Positions 33,837 to 41,725 of a stretch of 64,000 bases of DNA are shown one piece after another. Location of the stretch: contig NZ_JAFCKT010000001.1 of the NCBI RefSeq assembly GCF_018129985.1, forward strand, positions 1,550,001-1,614,000, in the 5' to 3' direction. The notes below the pieces were generated by a model that did not search any database, was not told where the DNA came from, and saw nothing but the letters and a program-made list of their open reading frames with translations. Positions within the stretch are counted from its first letter, which is position 1, and each line of letters starts with the position of its first letter. The stretch is from Bradyrhizobium sp. SZCCT0148. GTDB lineage: Bacteria; Pseudomonadota; Alphaproteobacteria; Rhizobiales; Xanthobacteraceae. The position numbers and the translations under genes are program-made.

Positions 33837-35684
33837 ATGACCCGCCTCTCGCCTCTCGCCGCTGCCTGGACCCGCTCGAAGCCGCCCTTGCTGCGGTTTC
33901 TGGACAATTGCCTGAACGAATTCTCTGCCGAAACTTCAGGCAGCGTCGCCGATTACATTCCCGAACTGAGCAAGGCTGATCCTGCCTGTTTTGGCATCAG
34001 CCTCGCGACACTGGACGGCCATGTCTACGAAGTCGGCGACACCAGGGTGCCCTTCACCATCCAGTCCATGTCAAAGCCGTTCGTGTTCGCGCTGGCGCTG
34101 GACCTGCTCGGCGCGAGCCGGGTCGAGAGCGCGATCGGCGTCGAGCCGTCGGGAGATCCCTTCAACTCGATCCGGCTCAATGCCGACAACCATCCGTTCA
34201 ATCCGATGGTCAATGCCGGCGCGATCGCCTGCACCGGGTTGATCTACGACCGCAAGGGGCCCGAGGCCTTCGAACAGATCCGCCTCGCGCTGAGCCGCTT
34301 CGCAGGCCGCGATCTCGCCGTGGACGAAGCCGTCTACGGCTCGGAGAGCCAGACCGGCGACCGCAACCGCGCCATCGGCTACCTCCTGAAGACCAATGCG
34401 GTGATCTCGGACAATGTCGCCGGCGTCCTCGACGTCTATTTCCGGCAATGCGCGGTGTTGGTCACCGCGCGCGACATCGCGGTGATGGCGGCAACGCTCG
34501 CCAATCGCGGCGTCAATCCGGTCACGGGCGAGCAGGTGCTGAGCGCCTACGCGATCTCCCGCACGCTGTCGGTGATGACCTCGTCGGGCATGTACGACTA
34601 TGCCGGCGAATGGATCTACCGGATTGGCATCCCTGCCAAGAGCGGCGTCGGCGGCGGCATCCTCGCCGCTCTCCCCGCCCGCCTCGGGCTCGGCAGCTAT
34701 TCGCCGAAGCTCGACAAGCACGGCAACAGCGTGCGCGGCATCAAGGTCTGCGAGGCGCTGTCGGCGCATTACGACCTGCACATGCTCAACCGCAGCGACG
34801 ACGCCCGCAACGCCGTCATCGCCGACTACGACATCGGCAAGAGTCCGTCACGCCGCGTACGCCGGCCGCAGGAGCGCGAGATTCTCGCCGCCCACGAGCA
34901 GGAGGTGCGGATCATCGAACTGGTCGGCACGCTGTCGCTGTCGGCGGTCGACTACGTCTCCCGGCGGCTCGCCGCCCGGCCCCGTCCCCAATTCGTGATC
35001 TTCGATCTGCATCGCGTCACCTCCACCACCCGCGCCGGGGCGCGGCTCGTCGCCGAGGCGTTCGAAGAGCTCGCCGCACTCAACGTCACGGTGGTGCTGT
35101 CGGGCGTCAGGCGCGCATCCAAGGAATGGGATACGTTGCGGGAATGGACGGCCGAGCTGAAGAACGTCCGCGACTTCTATCTGCTCGACACCGCGATCGA
35201 ATGGGCTGAAGACCAGATCGTCTACCGCTATGGCGGCTCGATCGATTTCCACGAGACCACCGAACTCGCCGAGCAGCCGCTGCTCGAAGGGCTCAGCGAG
35301 GAAGAGCTGACAGACCTCGCCTCGATCGGCATTGTCCGCACATATCCGTCGGGGGCGAAGATCCTCACCACGGGTGATCCCGCCAATTCGCTGTTCTTTC
35401 TGCGCAGCGGCGCGGTGCACGTCACCTTGCCCGACGGCGTCCGACTGGCAACCCTCACCGCCGGTATGGCCTTCGGCGAGATGGCGCTGCTGGAGCCGAC
35501 GCGCTCGGCCGACGTGTTCGCCGACATGGCCGCGACGGCGTACGAAGTGCCGCTGAAGGATTTCGAGCGCTTCCGTAAGCAGCATCCGCGCGCCAGCGAA
35601 CGCATCATGCGCAACCTGGCGAAACTCCTGGCCGACCGCCTGATCGTCGCCAACGCCAAGGTGGATATCCTGACGTCGACGTGA
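33837..35684 (+). CDS. glsA: glutaminase with STAS and cyclic-nucleotide-binding domains
   Basis: A 615-residue fusion. Residues 1-310 are a serine-type glutaminase (L-glutamine to glutamate and ammonia) with the catalytic Ser77-x-x-Lys80 in QSMSKPF and conserved SGMYDYAG and PAKSGVGGGI. Residues about 355-455 are a STAS domain (anti-sigma-antagonist-like), and residues 480-605 are a cNMP-binding domain (GDPANSLFFLRSGAVHVTL, FGEMALLEPTRSA). The cNMP domain suggests activity is set by cAMP or a related signal. ATG 33837 has GAGAGG upstream and follows the TRAP permease by 21 nt, so it is probably in the same operon. Similar fusions occur in Bradyrhizobium. Confidence 0.94.
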   Translation: MTRLSPLAAAWTRSKPPLLRFLDNCLNEFSAETSGSVADYIPELSKADPACFGISLATLDGHVYEVGDTRVPFTIQSMSKPFVFALALDLLGASRVESAIGVEPSGDPFNSIRLNADNHPFNPMVNAGAIACTGLIYDRKGPEAFEQIRLALSRFAGRDLAVDEAVYGSESQTGDRNRAIGYLLKTNAVISDNVAGVLDVYFRQCAVLVTARDIAVMAATLANRGVNPVTGEQVLSAYAISRTLSVMTSSGMYDYAGEWIYRIGIPAKSGVGGGILAALPARLGLGSYSPKLDKHGNSVRGIKVCEALSAHYDLHMLNRSDDARNAVIADYDIGKSPSRRVRRPQEREILAAHEQEVRIIELVGTLSLSAVDYVSRRLAARPRPQFVIFDLHRVTSTTRAGARLVAEAFEELAALNVTVVLSGVRRASKEWDTLREWTAELKNVRDFYLLDTAIEWAEDQIVYRYGGSIDFHETTELAEQPLLEGLSEEELTDLASIGIVRTYPSGAKILTTGDPANSLFFLRSGAVHVTLPDGVRLATLTAGMAFGEMALLEPTRSADVFADMAATAYEVPLKDFERFRKQHPRASERIMRNLAKLLADRLIVANAKVDILTST

Positions 35685-35711
35685 TGTCTGTCGACCTTGC
35701 GCCGCAAGAAG

Positions 35712-35798
35712 TCGTCTTGCCCGGGCTCGTCTCGGGCATCCACGTTCTTATTACCGCTTGGCAAGACGTGGATGCCCGAGACGAGTCCGGGCATGACG
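35712..35798. repeat. palindromic repeat, GGATGCCCGAGACGAG family
   Basis: An inverted repeat of about 87 nt (left arm GCCCGGGCTCGTCTCGGGCA, right arm TGCCCGAGACGAGTCCGGGC) just after the glutaminase stop. It is related to the copy at 2695-2774. The long GC-rich hairpin is a candidate transcription end. Confidence 0.75.
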
Positions 35799-35835
35799 CT
35801 GTGGAAGCTGTCTTGTCTCCAATTGGCGCCGTTCT

Positions 35836-36144
35836 TTAGCGGCTCGCCGCCTCGCTCAGCCGCCGCCTGATCTTCGCCGCGCTTCTTTCGAGCAGATCGG
35901 ATGGCTGCTGGCCGGTCGCGGCACACAGGCAGGCCTAGTAGTAGATGACATCGCCGAGTTCATCGACGAGCCCCGCCTTGTCGAGCCAGTCGTCGCGCAG
36001 CAGCTTCTTGATGTGCTCGGCGACCTCGCCGGCCTCACCGGCCAGGCCCAGCCCGAGATAGGACAGCCGCTCGTTGGAAGGATGCTGATCGACTTTCGCA
36101 ATGCTTGCGGCCCAGGCCGCATATTCATCGATCGTCATCGGCAT
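35836..36144 (-). pseudogene. MazG-like nucleotide pyrophosphohydrolase with in-frame amber stop
   Basis: Starting at ATG 36144 the frame gives the MazG pattern: Glu37, Glu40, Glu43 in LAGEAGEVAEHI and Glu62, Asp65 in DELGDVIYY. Codon 70 (35937-35935) is TAG. After it the same frame continues ACLCAATGQQPSDLLERSAAKI to a TAA at 35838, exactly what a MazG C-terminal helix looks like. One base change (TTG or TGG to TAG) would explain it. The truncated 69-residue product keeps the metal-binding residues but loses the last helix. It may be inactive, read through, or a sequencing error. Confidence 0.82.
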
Positions 36145-36164
36145 CCCTCATCGCGGTCCTTCGA

Positions 36165-36692
36165 TCAGCCCACCACTTCGGTGACGGGTTGAAGATCGAT
36201 CTCGAACGTTTCCAGGAATTTCGAGGTCATGATGTAGAAGCCGACCGAGAGCTGCAGCTCGACCAGCGCGGCCGGCGTCAGTTTCGCTGCGATCGCCTTG
36301 AAGGTCGCATCTGTCGGCTTCTTCAGCTTCACGATCTCGTCGGTGAAGGCGAGCGCGGCGCGCTGGACCTCGTCGAAGCAGGTTGCGGCCTGCCAGTTTT
36401 CGAGCGCCTCGTTCTGCGCATCGGTGACGCCGACATTCTTGCCGATCCGCTTGTGCGCGACGATCTCGTACGGGGCCTCGCACAAGATGCCGGTGCGGGT
36501 GATCGCGAGTTCGCGCACGACCGGATCGAGCTCGCCCTTGTGGCGGATGGCGCCGCCCAGGCGGCAGTACTGCTCGAAGTAGCTCGGCGAGTGCGCCATC
36601 ATGCGGAAGATGTTGGCATTGCGATTCTTGTCGAGAATTTCGCGGGTACGGTCGGATGCCTTGGACGGGTCGCTGTAATCGATGCGGGCCAT
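36165..36692 (-). CDS. carboxymuconolactone decarboxylase family protein
   Basis: A 175-residue alpha-helical protein of the AhpD/carboxymuconolactone decarboxylase family. The family core REILDKNRNANIFRMMAHSP and ELAITRTGILCEAPYEIVAHK are present. The second stretch holds one cysteine (ILCEAPYE) but lacks the CxxC of AhpD, so peroxidase activity is doubtful. Its reaction is unknown. ATG 36692 (MARIDYSDP) has AGGAAAATC directly upstream. A 14-bp perfect palindrome lies about 55 nt upstream. It ends 21 nt before the MazG-like gene. Confidence 0.85.
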   Translation of the reverse strand: MARIDYSDPSKASDRTREILDKNRNANIFRMMAHSPSYFEQYCRLGGAIRHKGELDPVVRELAITRTGILCEAPYEIVAHKRIGKNVGVTDAQNEALENWQAATCFDEVQRAALAFTDEIVKLKKPTDATFKAIAAKLTPAALVELQLSVGFYIMTSKFLETFEIDLQPVTEVVG

Positions 36693-36746
36693 GATTTTCC
36701 TGAAGTTTTCCCTGAGTTTTTGATGCTTTTTGTCGCCAGCGGCGAA

Positions 36747-36760
36747 AGTTTCGCGAAACT
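36747..36760. promoter_or_regulatory. perfect 14-bp palindrome AGTTTCGCGAAACT
   Basis: AGTTTCGCGAAACT is its own reverse complement. It lies 55 nt upstream of the carboxymuconolactone-decarboxylase-like ATG in a 270-nt intergenic region that is otherwise unremarkable. It is likely a dimeric repressor site, regulator unknown. Confidence 0.4.
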
Positions 36761-36964
36761 GTATTCTTGCGCGTCCTTCGGAGCAACAACATCGAGTCAA
36801 AATGCCGCCGCATTGCTGATCGACCTTGAGACAGTCGATATTCGCTGCGTGGGGACACATCGCGGTGAGTACTCGCAAATGGGGTGTTCCGAGTAAAACA
36901 ATTGGCCGTCGGGGTGCGCGAGCCGCACGACGATGAGTCACGCCCAAGTCTAGGGAGAAAAGGC

Positions 36965-37066
36965 ATGAAGGAAGCCACCAAGGGGGCGGCCTCGGGAGCG
37001 CTCGCGCATATGCTGGCGGTGACAGCGATGCTCGTCATCGCCAGCATCTTGTTCTACGGGCGTTAG
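36965..37066 (+). CDS. small hydrophobic membrane protein of 33 residues
   Basis: A short frame MKEATKGAASGALAHMLAVTAMLVIASILFYGR with one predicted membrane segment (about residues 13-30). AGGGAGAAAAGG just upstream of ATG 36965 is a strong ribosome site. The frame stays open upstream to 36884, but the RBS and hydrophobic content support the shorter start. Function unknown. Confidence 0.45.
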   Translation: MKEATKGAASGALAHMLAVTAMLVIASILFYGR

Positions 37067-37084
37067 TTCGCGTTTCAGAGTTTT

Positions 37085-37190
37085 CGTCATTCCGGGGTGG
37101 CTCTCCCGGGACCGCGCAAAACGCGGCCCTGGCAAGCCAGGCCCAGAATACCCGTTCCAGGCTCGGTCGTCTGACCGCCCCCGAATGACG
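37085..37190. repeat. palindromic repeat, TCATTCCGGGG family, copy 2
   Basis: About 106 nt beginning CGTCATTCCGGGG and ending CCCCCGAATGACG, with inverted arms. It separates the small membrane gene from the convergent DUF35 gene. Confidence 0.75.
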
Positions 37191-37197
37191 AATCCCT

Positions 37198-37557
37198 CTA
37201 CGTTTCCTTCGTGAAGAACGGCACAAGCTTTCCGGCAAACGGCTTGAAGCTCGCGGTGACCGTATCGCCGATGGCAAGATCGTTCTCACCGTGAGCCATC
37301 ATGCGAAAGCCCTCGGCGCAATCGACCAGCAAGATGTTGTAGGGCACGTGAGCGCGGGTCTCAGGCGTCGCGGCGCGGCAGACCAGCGAGGTCGCGTACA
37401 CCGTGCCCTTGCCGCTGGCGCGCTGCTCGCCCGGATCCGATTCGCCACACGCCGCGCAGAAGGCGCGGTGGAAGTACTGCACATGGCCGCAGGCGCCGCA
37501 GGTCTGAAATGTGACGGCCGCTTCGCCCTTGGTCCAGTCCGCCAGACGCTCGCTCAT
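37198..37557 (-). CDS. Zn-ribbon domain-containing OB-fold protein (DUF35 type)
   Basis: A 119-residue DUF35 protein. The N-terminal zinc ribbon has Cys20-x2-Cys23 and Cys34-x2-Cys37, and the C-terminal OB fold binds CoA esters. Such proteins pair with thiolases or thiolase-like aldolases and help bind substrate. The ATG overlaps the thiolase stop (ATGA), so the two are translationally coupled. Partner proteins in steroid side-chain degradation (ChsH2/Ltp2 type) show the same gene arrangement. Confidence 0.92.
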   Translation of the reverse strand: MSERLADWTKGEAAVTFQTCGACGHVQYFHRAFCAACGESDPGEQRASGKGTVYATSLVCRAATPETRAHVPYNILLVDCAEGFRMMAHGENDLAIGDTVTASFKPFAGKLVPFFTKET

Positions 37558-38690
37558 CGCACCCGCTCCAGGAACATGCTGACATGGGACGACAGCACGC
37601 CGCCGTCGCCGTGCAGGAGCGCGATCGAGGCGTCGCGCACCTGGCGGGAAGCCGCCCGCCCCGTCATCTGCAAATGCGCCTCGACCAGATGCGCCATCGC
37701 GCCGCCGACGCCGCAATGGCCGTAGCTGAGCAGGCCGCCATGGGTGTTCAGCGGCATCGCGCCGTCGCGGCTGAAATGGCCTGATCGGACGCGGGCCGCA
37801 GCCTCGCCGCGGCCGGCAAGGCAGAGGTCTTCCAGCAGCATCGCGAGCGTGATGGTAAAACTGTCGTAGATCGCGGCGTAGCGCACGTCGGAGATCGCAA
37901 GGCCGGAAGCCTCCTTGGCGCGCGCGATCGAGATTTCCGCACCGAGTTCGCTGAGTGCCGGCGCCGCCGTGACATGCTGATGCGTGTGGGCCTGGGCGCA
38001 GCCGCGGATGCGCACGCCCGCCTCGCCGGTCCGTTCGCGACTAATGATGAAAGCCGCGCCGCCGTCGGACACCGGACAGCAATCGAGCAGCTTCAGCGGC
38101 ATCGCCACCGGCTTCGAGGCCATGACGTCGGCGACATTGATGGGCTCGTGGAATTGCGCGCCGGGATGGGTGCAGGCGTGGGCGCGCATCAGCACCGCAA
38201 ACTCGGCGAGATCCTGTTCGGTCACGCCGTATTCGTGCATGTAGCGCGTCGCGACGAGGCCGTAATAGGCGGGGATGGTCGGGCCGAGCGGCACCTCGTA
38301 ATCGGGATGGCCGACCTGCGCCAGCGCCTGGATCGAGGCGTCGCGGCTCTGCCCGGTGAGGCGATTCTCGCCGGCGACCACGAGCACGTTGCGTGCGACG
38401 CCTGATGTGACGAGGTGATGTGCCAGCATCGTCATCGCCAGCCCCGTGGCGCCACCGACCTGCACGGCATGCGCATAAGACGGGCGAATGCCGAAGTGCT
38501 CGGCGAACACGGTTGCCAGCATGATGTGGGGCGAGACCGTGGAATAGCCGCACAGGATGCCGTCGATGTCGGAGCGCTTCAGGCCTGCGTCGTCGAGCGC
38601 AAGTTGCGCGGCCTTGCTCATCAGGTCGAGCGACGATGAACCCTCGTGCTTGCCGAACGGCGTGAGGCCGACGCCGGTGATGAAGCTCAT
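37554..38690 (-). CDS. thiolase-like protein lacking the catalytic cysteine
   Basis: A 378-residue thiolase-superfamily protein. In classical thiolases the nucleophile lies in ENACATG-type sequence; here the aligned stretch is VQVGGATG (residues 76-83) and Gly80 replaces the cysteine. The C-terminal NTHGGLLSYGHCGVGGAM resembles SCP-x and Ltp2-like enzymes. Ltp2-type proteins are retro-aldolases that cleave beta-hydroxyacyl-CoA, not true thiolases, and act with a DUF35 protein like the one encoded next. I therefore infer a retro-aldol or ketoacyl-binding role. The start MSFITGVGLTPFG is typical of the group. Confidence 0.85.
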   Translation of the reverse strand: MSFITGVGLTPFGKHEGSSSLDLMSKAAQLALDDAGLKRSDIDGILCGYSTVSPHIMLATVFAEHFGIRPSYAHAVQVGGATGLAMTMLAHHLVTSGVARNVLVVAGENRLTGQSRDASIQALAQVGHPDYEVPLGPTIPAYYGLVATRYMHEYGVTEQDLAEFAVLMRAHACTHPGAQFHEPINVADVMASKPVAMPLKLLDCCPVSDGGAAFIISRERTGEAGVRIRGCAQAHTHQHVTAAPALSELGAEISIARAKEASGLAISDVRYAAIYDSFTITLAMLLEDLCLAGRGEAAARVRSGHFSRDGAMPLNTHGGLLSYGHCGVGGAMAHLVEAHLQMTGRAASRQVRDASIALLHGDGGVLSSHVSMFLERVR

Positions 38691-38703
38691 GTTCTCTCCT
38701 CCT

Positions 38704-38813
38704 CGTCGTTCCGTGGCGGCCCGAATGGCCGAGCCCGGAATCCATCGAGCGGCATGTGCGGAGGATGAATGGAGGCCGGGCTAGCGCCCAAGCGGGCGCG
38801 CCCCGGAATGACG
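38704..38813. repeat. palindromic repeat, TCATTCCGGGG family, copy 3
   Basis: A 110-nt copy with CGTCGTTCCGTGGC on the left and GCCCCGGAATGACG on the right, between the thiolase-like and CoA-transferase genes. Confidence 0.7.
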
Positions 38814-38836
38814 GATGAGAGAGCGAAGGTCATCCC

Positions 38837-40036
38837 CTACTCCGGCGCTGATCGAGTGACGCCGTCGCGGACCATGGCGGCGATCTCGTCTGTGGAGTAT
38901 CCGATCTCGCGCAAAATCTCCGCGCCGTGCTCATTGAGACGCGGGGCCAGCCGCACCGGCCCGGCCTCCGTCTCCGACCACGTCGCCGTCACCTTCATGC
39001 TGCGGATCGGGCCTTCGGTCGGATGGTTGACGACCGGGAAGAAGTTCGTCGCCTCCAGATGCTCGTCGTGGAGCACACCCTGCAAATCATGCATCGGCAT
39101 CACGGGCACATCGGCCTTGGTCAGCAGGTCGATCCACTCGGCCGTGCTGCGCGTCTCGAAGATGCGCGCGAGCTCGGCATAGACGACATCGATGTTCGCG
39201 GCGCGGCCGGCGAAGGTCGCGAATTTGGGATCGGCGCGCAGATCATCGCGCGCCGTCGCCTTGAAGAAATTCTCCCACTGCTTGTCGTTGTAGACGATGA
39301 CGCTGAGATAGCCGTCCGAGGTCTTGTAGGGCCTGCGGTCGCGCGAGAGGTGGCGGGCATAGCCGCCCTTGTCGAGCGGCGGCTCATAGGTCAGCCCGCC
39401 CATGTGGTCGCCCATGACGAAGCCGGCCATGGTCTCGAACATCGGAATGTCGACCCGCTGGCCGCGGCCGGTGCGGTCGCGATGGACGAGGCTGGCACAG
39501 ATCGCGCCGACGGCGGTGAGGCCGACGATGCGGTCGACAAGCGCATTGGGTACATAGCGCGGCACGCCGTCGCCGGTCTGCGCCATCAAGGCCGGCAGCG
39601 CGGTGGCGCCCTGGATCAGGTCATCATAGGCGGGCTTGGCGGCGTAAGGTCCGTCCTGACCGAAGCCGAACACGCCGGCATAGACCAGGCGCGGATTGAT
39701 TTTCGAGACGACGTCGTAACCGAGCTGAAGCCGCGCCATCGCCTGCGGACGGACGTTGTAGACCAATACGTCGGCATCCTTCAGCAGCCGCAACACGGCG
39801 TCGCGACCGGCGGGCTTCTTGAGGTCGAGGCAGATCGAGCGCTTGCTGCGGTTGGTGTTGAGGAACACCGGGCCCATGCCGGCATGGCGCGTCGGGCCGA
39901 TCAGCCGGGTGACGTCCCCATCGAGCGATTCCACCTTGATGACGTCGGCACCATAGTCTCCGAGCATCTGGGTCGCATAAGGCCCCATCAGCACGGTGGT
40001 CATGTCGACGACCTTGATGCCCTTCAGCGGCCCCAT
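38837..40036 (-). CDS. CaiB/BaiF CoA-transferase family protein
   Basis: A 399-residue class III CoA-transferase. N-terminal motifs LKGIKVVDMTTVLMGPYATQ and DYGADVIKVES are typical, and the aspartate that forms the acyl-enzyme lies in the VLVYNVRPQAMARL to PRLVYAGVFGFG region. It moves CoA between carboxylic acids. Position beside the thiolase-like/DUF35 pair suggests it activates the substrate they act on. Substrate not determinable. Confidence 0.92.
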   Translation of the reverse strand: MGPLKGIKVVDMTTVLMGPYATQMLGDYGADVIKVESLDGDVTRLIGPTRHAGMGPVFLNTNRSKRSICLDLKKPAGRDAVLRLLKDADVLVYNVRPQAMARLQLGYDVVSKINPRLVYAGVFGFGQDGPYAAKPAYDDLIQGATALPALMAQTGDGVPRYVPNALVDRIVGLTAVGAICASLVHRDRTGRGQRVDIPMFETMAGFVMGDHMGGLTYEPPLDKGGYARHLSRDRRPYKTSDGYLSVIVYNDKQWENFFKATARDDLRADPKFATFAGRAANIDVVYAELARIFETRSTAEWIDLLTKADVPVMPMHDLQGVLHDEHLEATNFFPVVNHPTEGPIRSMKVTATWSETEAGPVRLAPRLNEHGAEILREIGYSTDEIAAMVRDGVTRSAPE

Positions 40037-40165
40037 TCGTTCACTCCCGATCGCGCAGGGGGCTCAAGCGCGGCCCCGCGATTTCGGTCCAGCTAAGGGC
40101 AGCGGTGCCGCGCGCGCAAGGGCGGCCTGCGTATGGCCGCATGCGTCGCGCGGTGATATCGGCCG

Positions 40166-40372
40166 CTATTTCTTCTGGCGGGATTCGCGGATCTTGAGGA
40201 GCCGGTCGAGCTCTTCGTTCTGCTGGCTGATCCGGTCGGCGATGCGCGACTCGTTTTGTTCGCCCGAAGCGGCAGCGGCCTGCTCGATGAGCTGCCTTAT
40301 GTTGTCCTCGAGGATCGCGATACGATCATTGAGTGCGTCCATCGACAGCGAGTCTTCGTAGTCAGTGCTCAT
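40166..40372 (-). CDS. SlyX-like coiled-coil protein
   Basis: A 68-residue acidic and basic coiled-coil protein (ALNDRIAILEDNIRQLIEQ in the middle) resembling SlyX. Function of SlyX is not established. ATG 40372 gives the first codon; length fits. Neighbour on the left is the CoA-transferase and on the right a thiolase, both leftward, with a palindromic repeat at 40401-40491. Confidence 0.7.
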   Translation of the reverse strand: MSTDYEDSLSMDALNDRIAILEDNIRQLIEQAAAASGEQNESRIADRISQQNEELDRLLKIRESRQKK

Positions 40373-40400
40373 GATGCTTTTCCGCCAATCAGTCAGGAGC

Positions 40401-40491
40401 GTTAGGATGGGCCCAGCGAAGCCGGCTCACCATGATCTAACGCAAGGAAGATGGTGGGCAAGGCGCCTTCGCCTCTTTGCCCACCCTATGG
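40401..40491. repeat. palindromic repeat, GTAGGGTGGGC family, copy 2
   Basis: About 90 nt with GTTAGGATGGGCCC on the left and TTTGCCCACCCTATGGG on the right, related to 17781-17873. It lies between the thiolase and SlyX-like genes. Confidence 0.65.
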
Positions 40492-40495
40492 GCGC

Positions 40496-41671
40496 CTACT
40501 TCAGTGGCTCCAGCACGGAGACGTAGTTGGCGACCGCGGCGCCGCCCATGTTGAAGATGCCGCCGAGCTTGGCGTTCTTGAGCTGCATGCCCTCGGGCGC
40601 CTGGCCGGCGAGCTGCATCGCGGTCATCACATGCATGGAAACGCCGGTGGCGCCGATCGGATGGCCCTTGGCCTTGAGGCCACCGGACGGATTGACCGGC
40701 AGCTTGCCGTCCTTGAGCGTCCAGCCTTCCTTGATGGCGCGGGCGCCCTGCCCCCTCGGCGTCAGGCCCATCGCTTCGTATTCGATCAGCTCGGCGACCG
40801 TGAAGCAGTCATGGGTCTCGACGAAGGAGAGATCGTTGAGCGTGACACCGGCTTGCTCCAGCGCGCGCTGCCAGGCGACCGTGCAGCCTTCGAACTGGAG
40901 GATGTCGCGCTTGGACATCGGCAGGAAGTCCTGGGCATGCGCGGTGGCGCGGAAGCCGATCGACTTGGTCATCGTCTTGGCGGTCTCGGCATCGGCCAGG
41001 ACCAGCGCCGCGGCGCCGTCGGAGACCAGCGAGCAGTCGGTCCGCTTCAGGGGACCGGCAACGTAAGGGTTCTTCTCGCTCTCGGCCCGGCAGAAGTCGA
41101 AGCCGAAATCCTTGCGCATCTGGGCGAAGGGATTGGCAACGCCGTTCTTGTGGTTCTTGGCCGCGATCAGCGCCAGCGCATCGGACTGGTCGCCGTATTT
41201 CTGGAAATAGGAGCTGGCGATCTTGCCGAACACGCCGGCGAAGCCGCCGACGGTGTCGCCGTCCTCGGGCAGGTAGGACGCCTTGAGCAGGTTCTTGCCG
41301 ATCTCGGGGCCCGGAGTGCGGGTCATCTGCTCGACGCCGACCACCAGGACGATCTTGGCGGCCCCCGCGGCGATCGCGCGCAGGCCCTGATGCACGGCGG
41401 CCGAGCCGGTGGCGCAGGCGTTCTCGACCCGGGTCGCCGGCTTGAAGCGCAGCTTGGGGTCGGCCTGGAGCACGAGCGAGGCGGTAAAATCCTGCGCCGA
41501 GAAGCCGGCGTTGAAATGGCCAAGCACGATCTCGTCGACATCGCCGGCCGAAATGCCGGCATCGGCCATCGCTTCATTGGCCACGCGGGTGACGAGGCTT
41601 TCGACTGTTTCGGTGTCGAACTTGCCGAACGGCGTATGCGCCCATCCGACGATGCTGGCGGTCATGGTCAT
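40496..41671 (-). CDS. acetyl-CoA acetyltransferase (thiolase)
   Basis: A 391-residue thiolase with the nucleophile Cys86 in ENACATGS and a C-terminal GGLKAKGHPIGATG holding the catalytic His region. Unlike the thiolase-like gene at 37554-38690 this one keeps the cysteine. It may take part in CoA-ester breakdown with the CaiB and Cys-less thiolase genes downstream in the same direction. Substrate range unknown. Confidence 0.92.
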   Translation of the reverse strand: MTMTASIVGWAHTPFGKFDTETVESLVTRVANEAMADAGISAGDVDEIVLGHFNAGFSAQDFTASLVLQADPKLRFKPATRVENACATGSAAVHQGLRAIAAGAAKIVLVVGVEQMTRTPGPEIGKNLLKASYLPEDGDTVGGFAGVFGKIASSYFQKYGDQSDALALIAAKNHKNGVANPFAQMRKDFGFDFCRAESEKNPYVAGPLKRTDCSLVSDGAAALVLADAETAKTMTKSIGFRATAHAQDFLPMSKRDILQFEGCTVAWQRALEQAGVTLNDLSFVETHDCFTVAELIEYEAMGLTPRGQGARAIKEGWTLKDGKLPVNPSGGLKAKGHPIGATGVSMHVMTAMQLAGQAPEGMQLKNAKLGGIFNMGGAAVANYVSVLEPLK

Positions 41672-41725
41672 CTCTCCCTGGGGGTCTCTTCCTGAGCTAA
41701 GTCTTAGCCCAGAGAGAGCAAGACT

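Noticed and set aside
30860..33979. A 1039-codon plus-strand frame across the TAXI and TRAP permease genes
   Set aside because: It is an out-of-frame reading of both genes, very rich in Arg; the receptor and permease motifs lie in the other frame.
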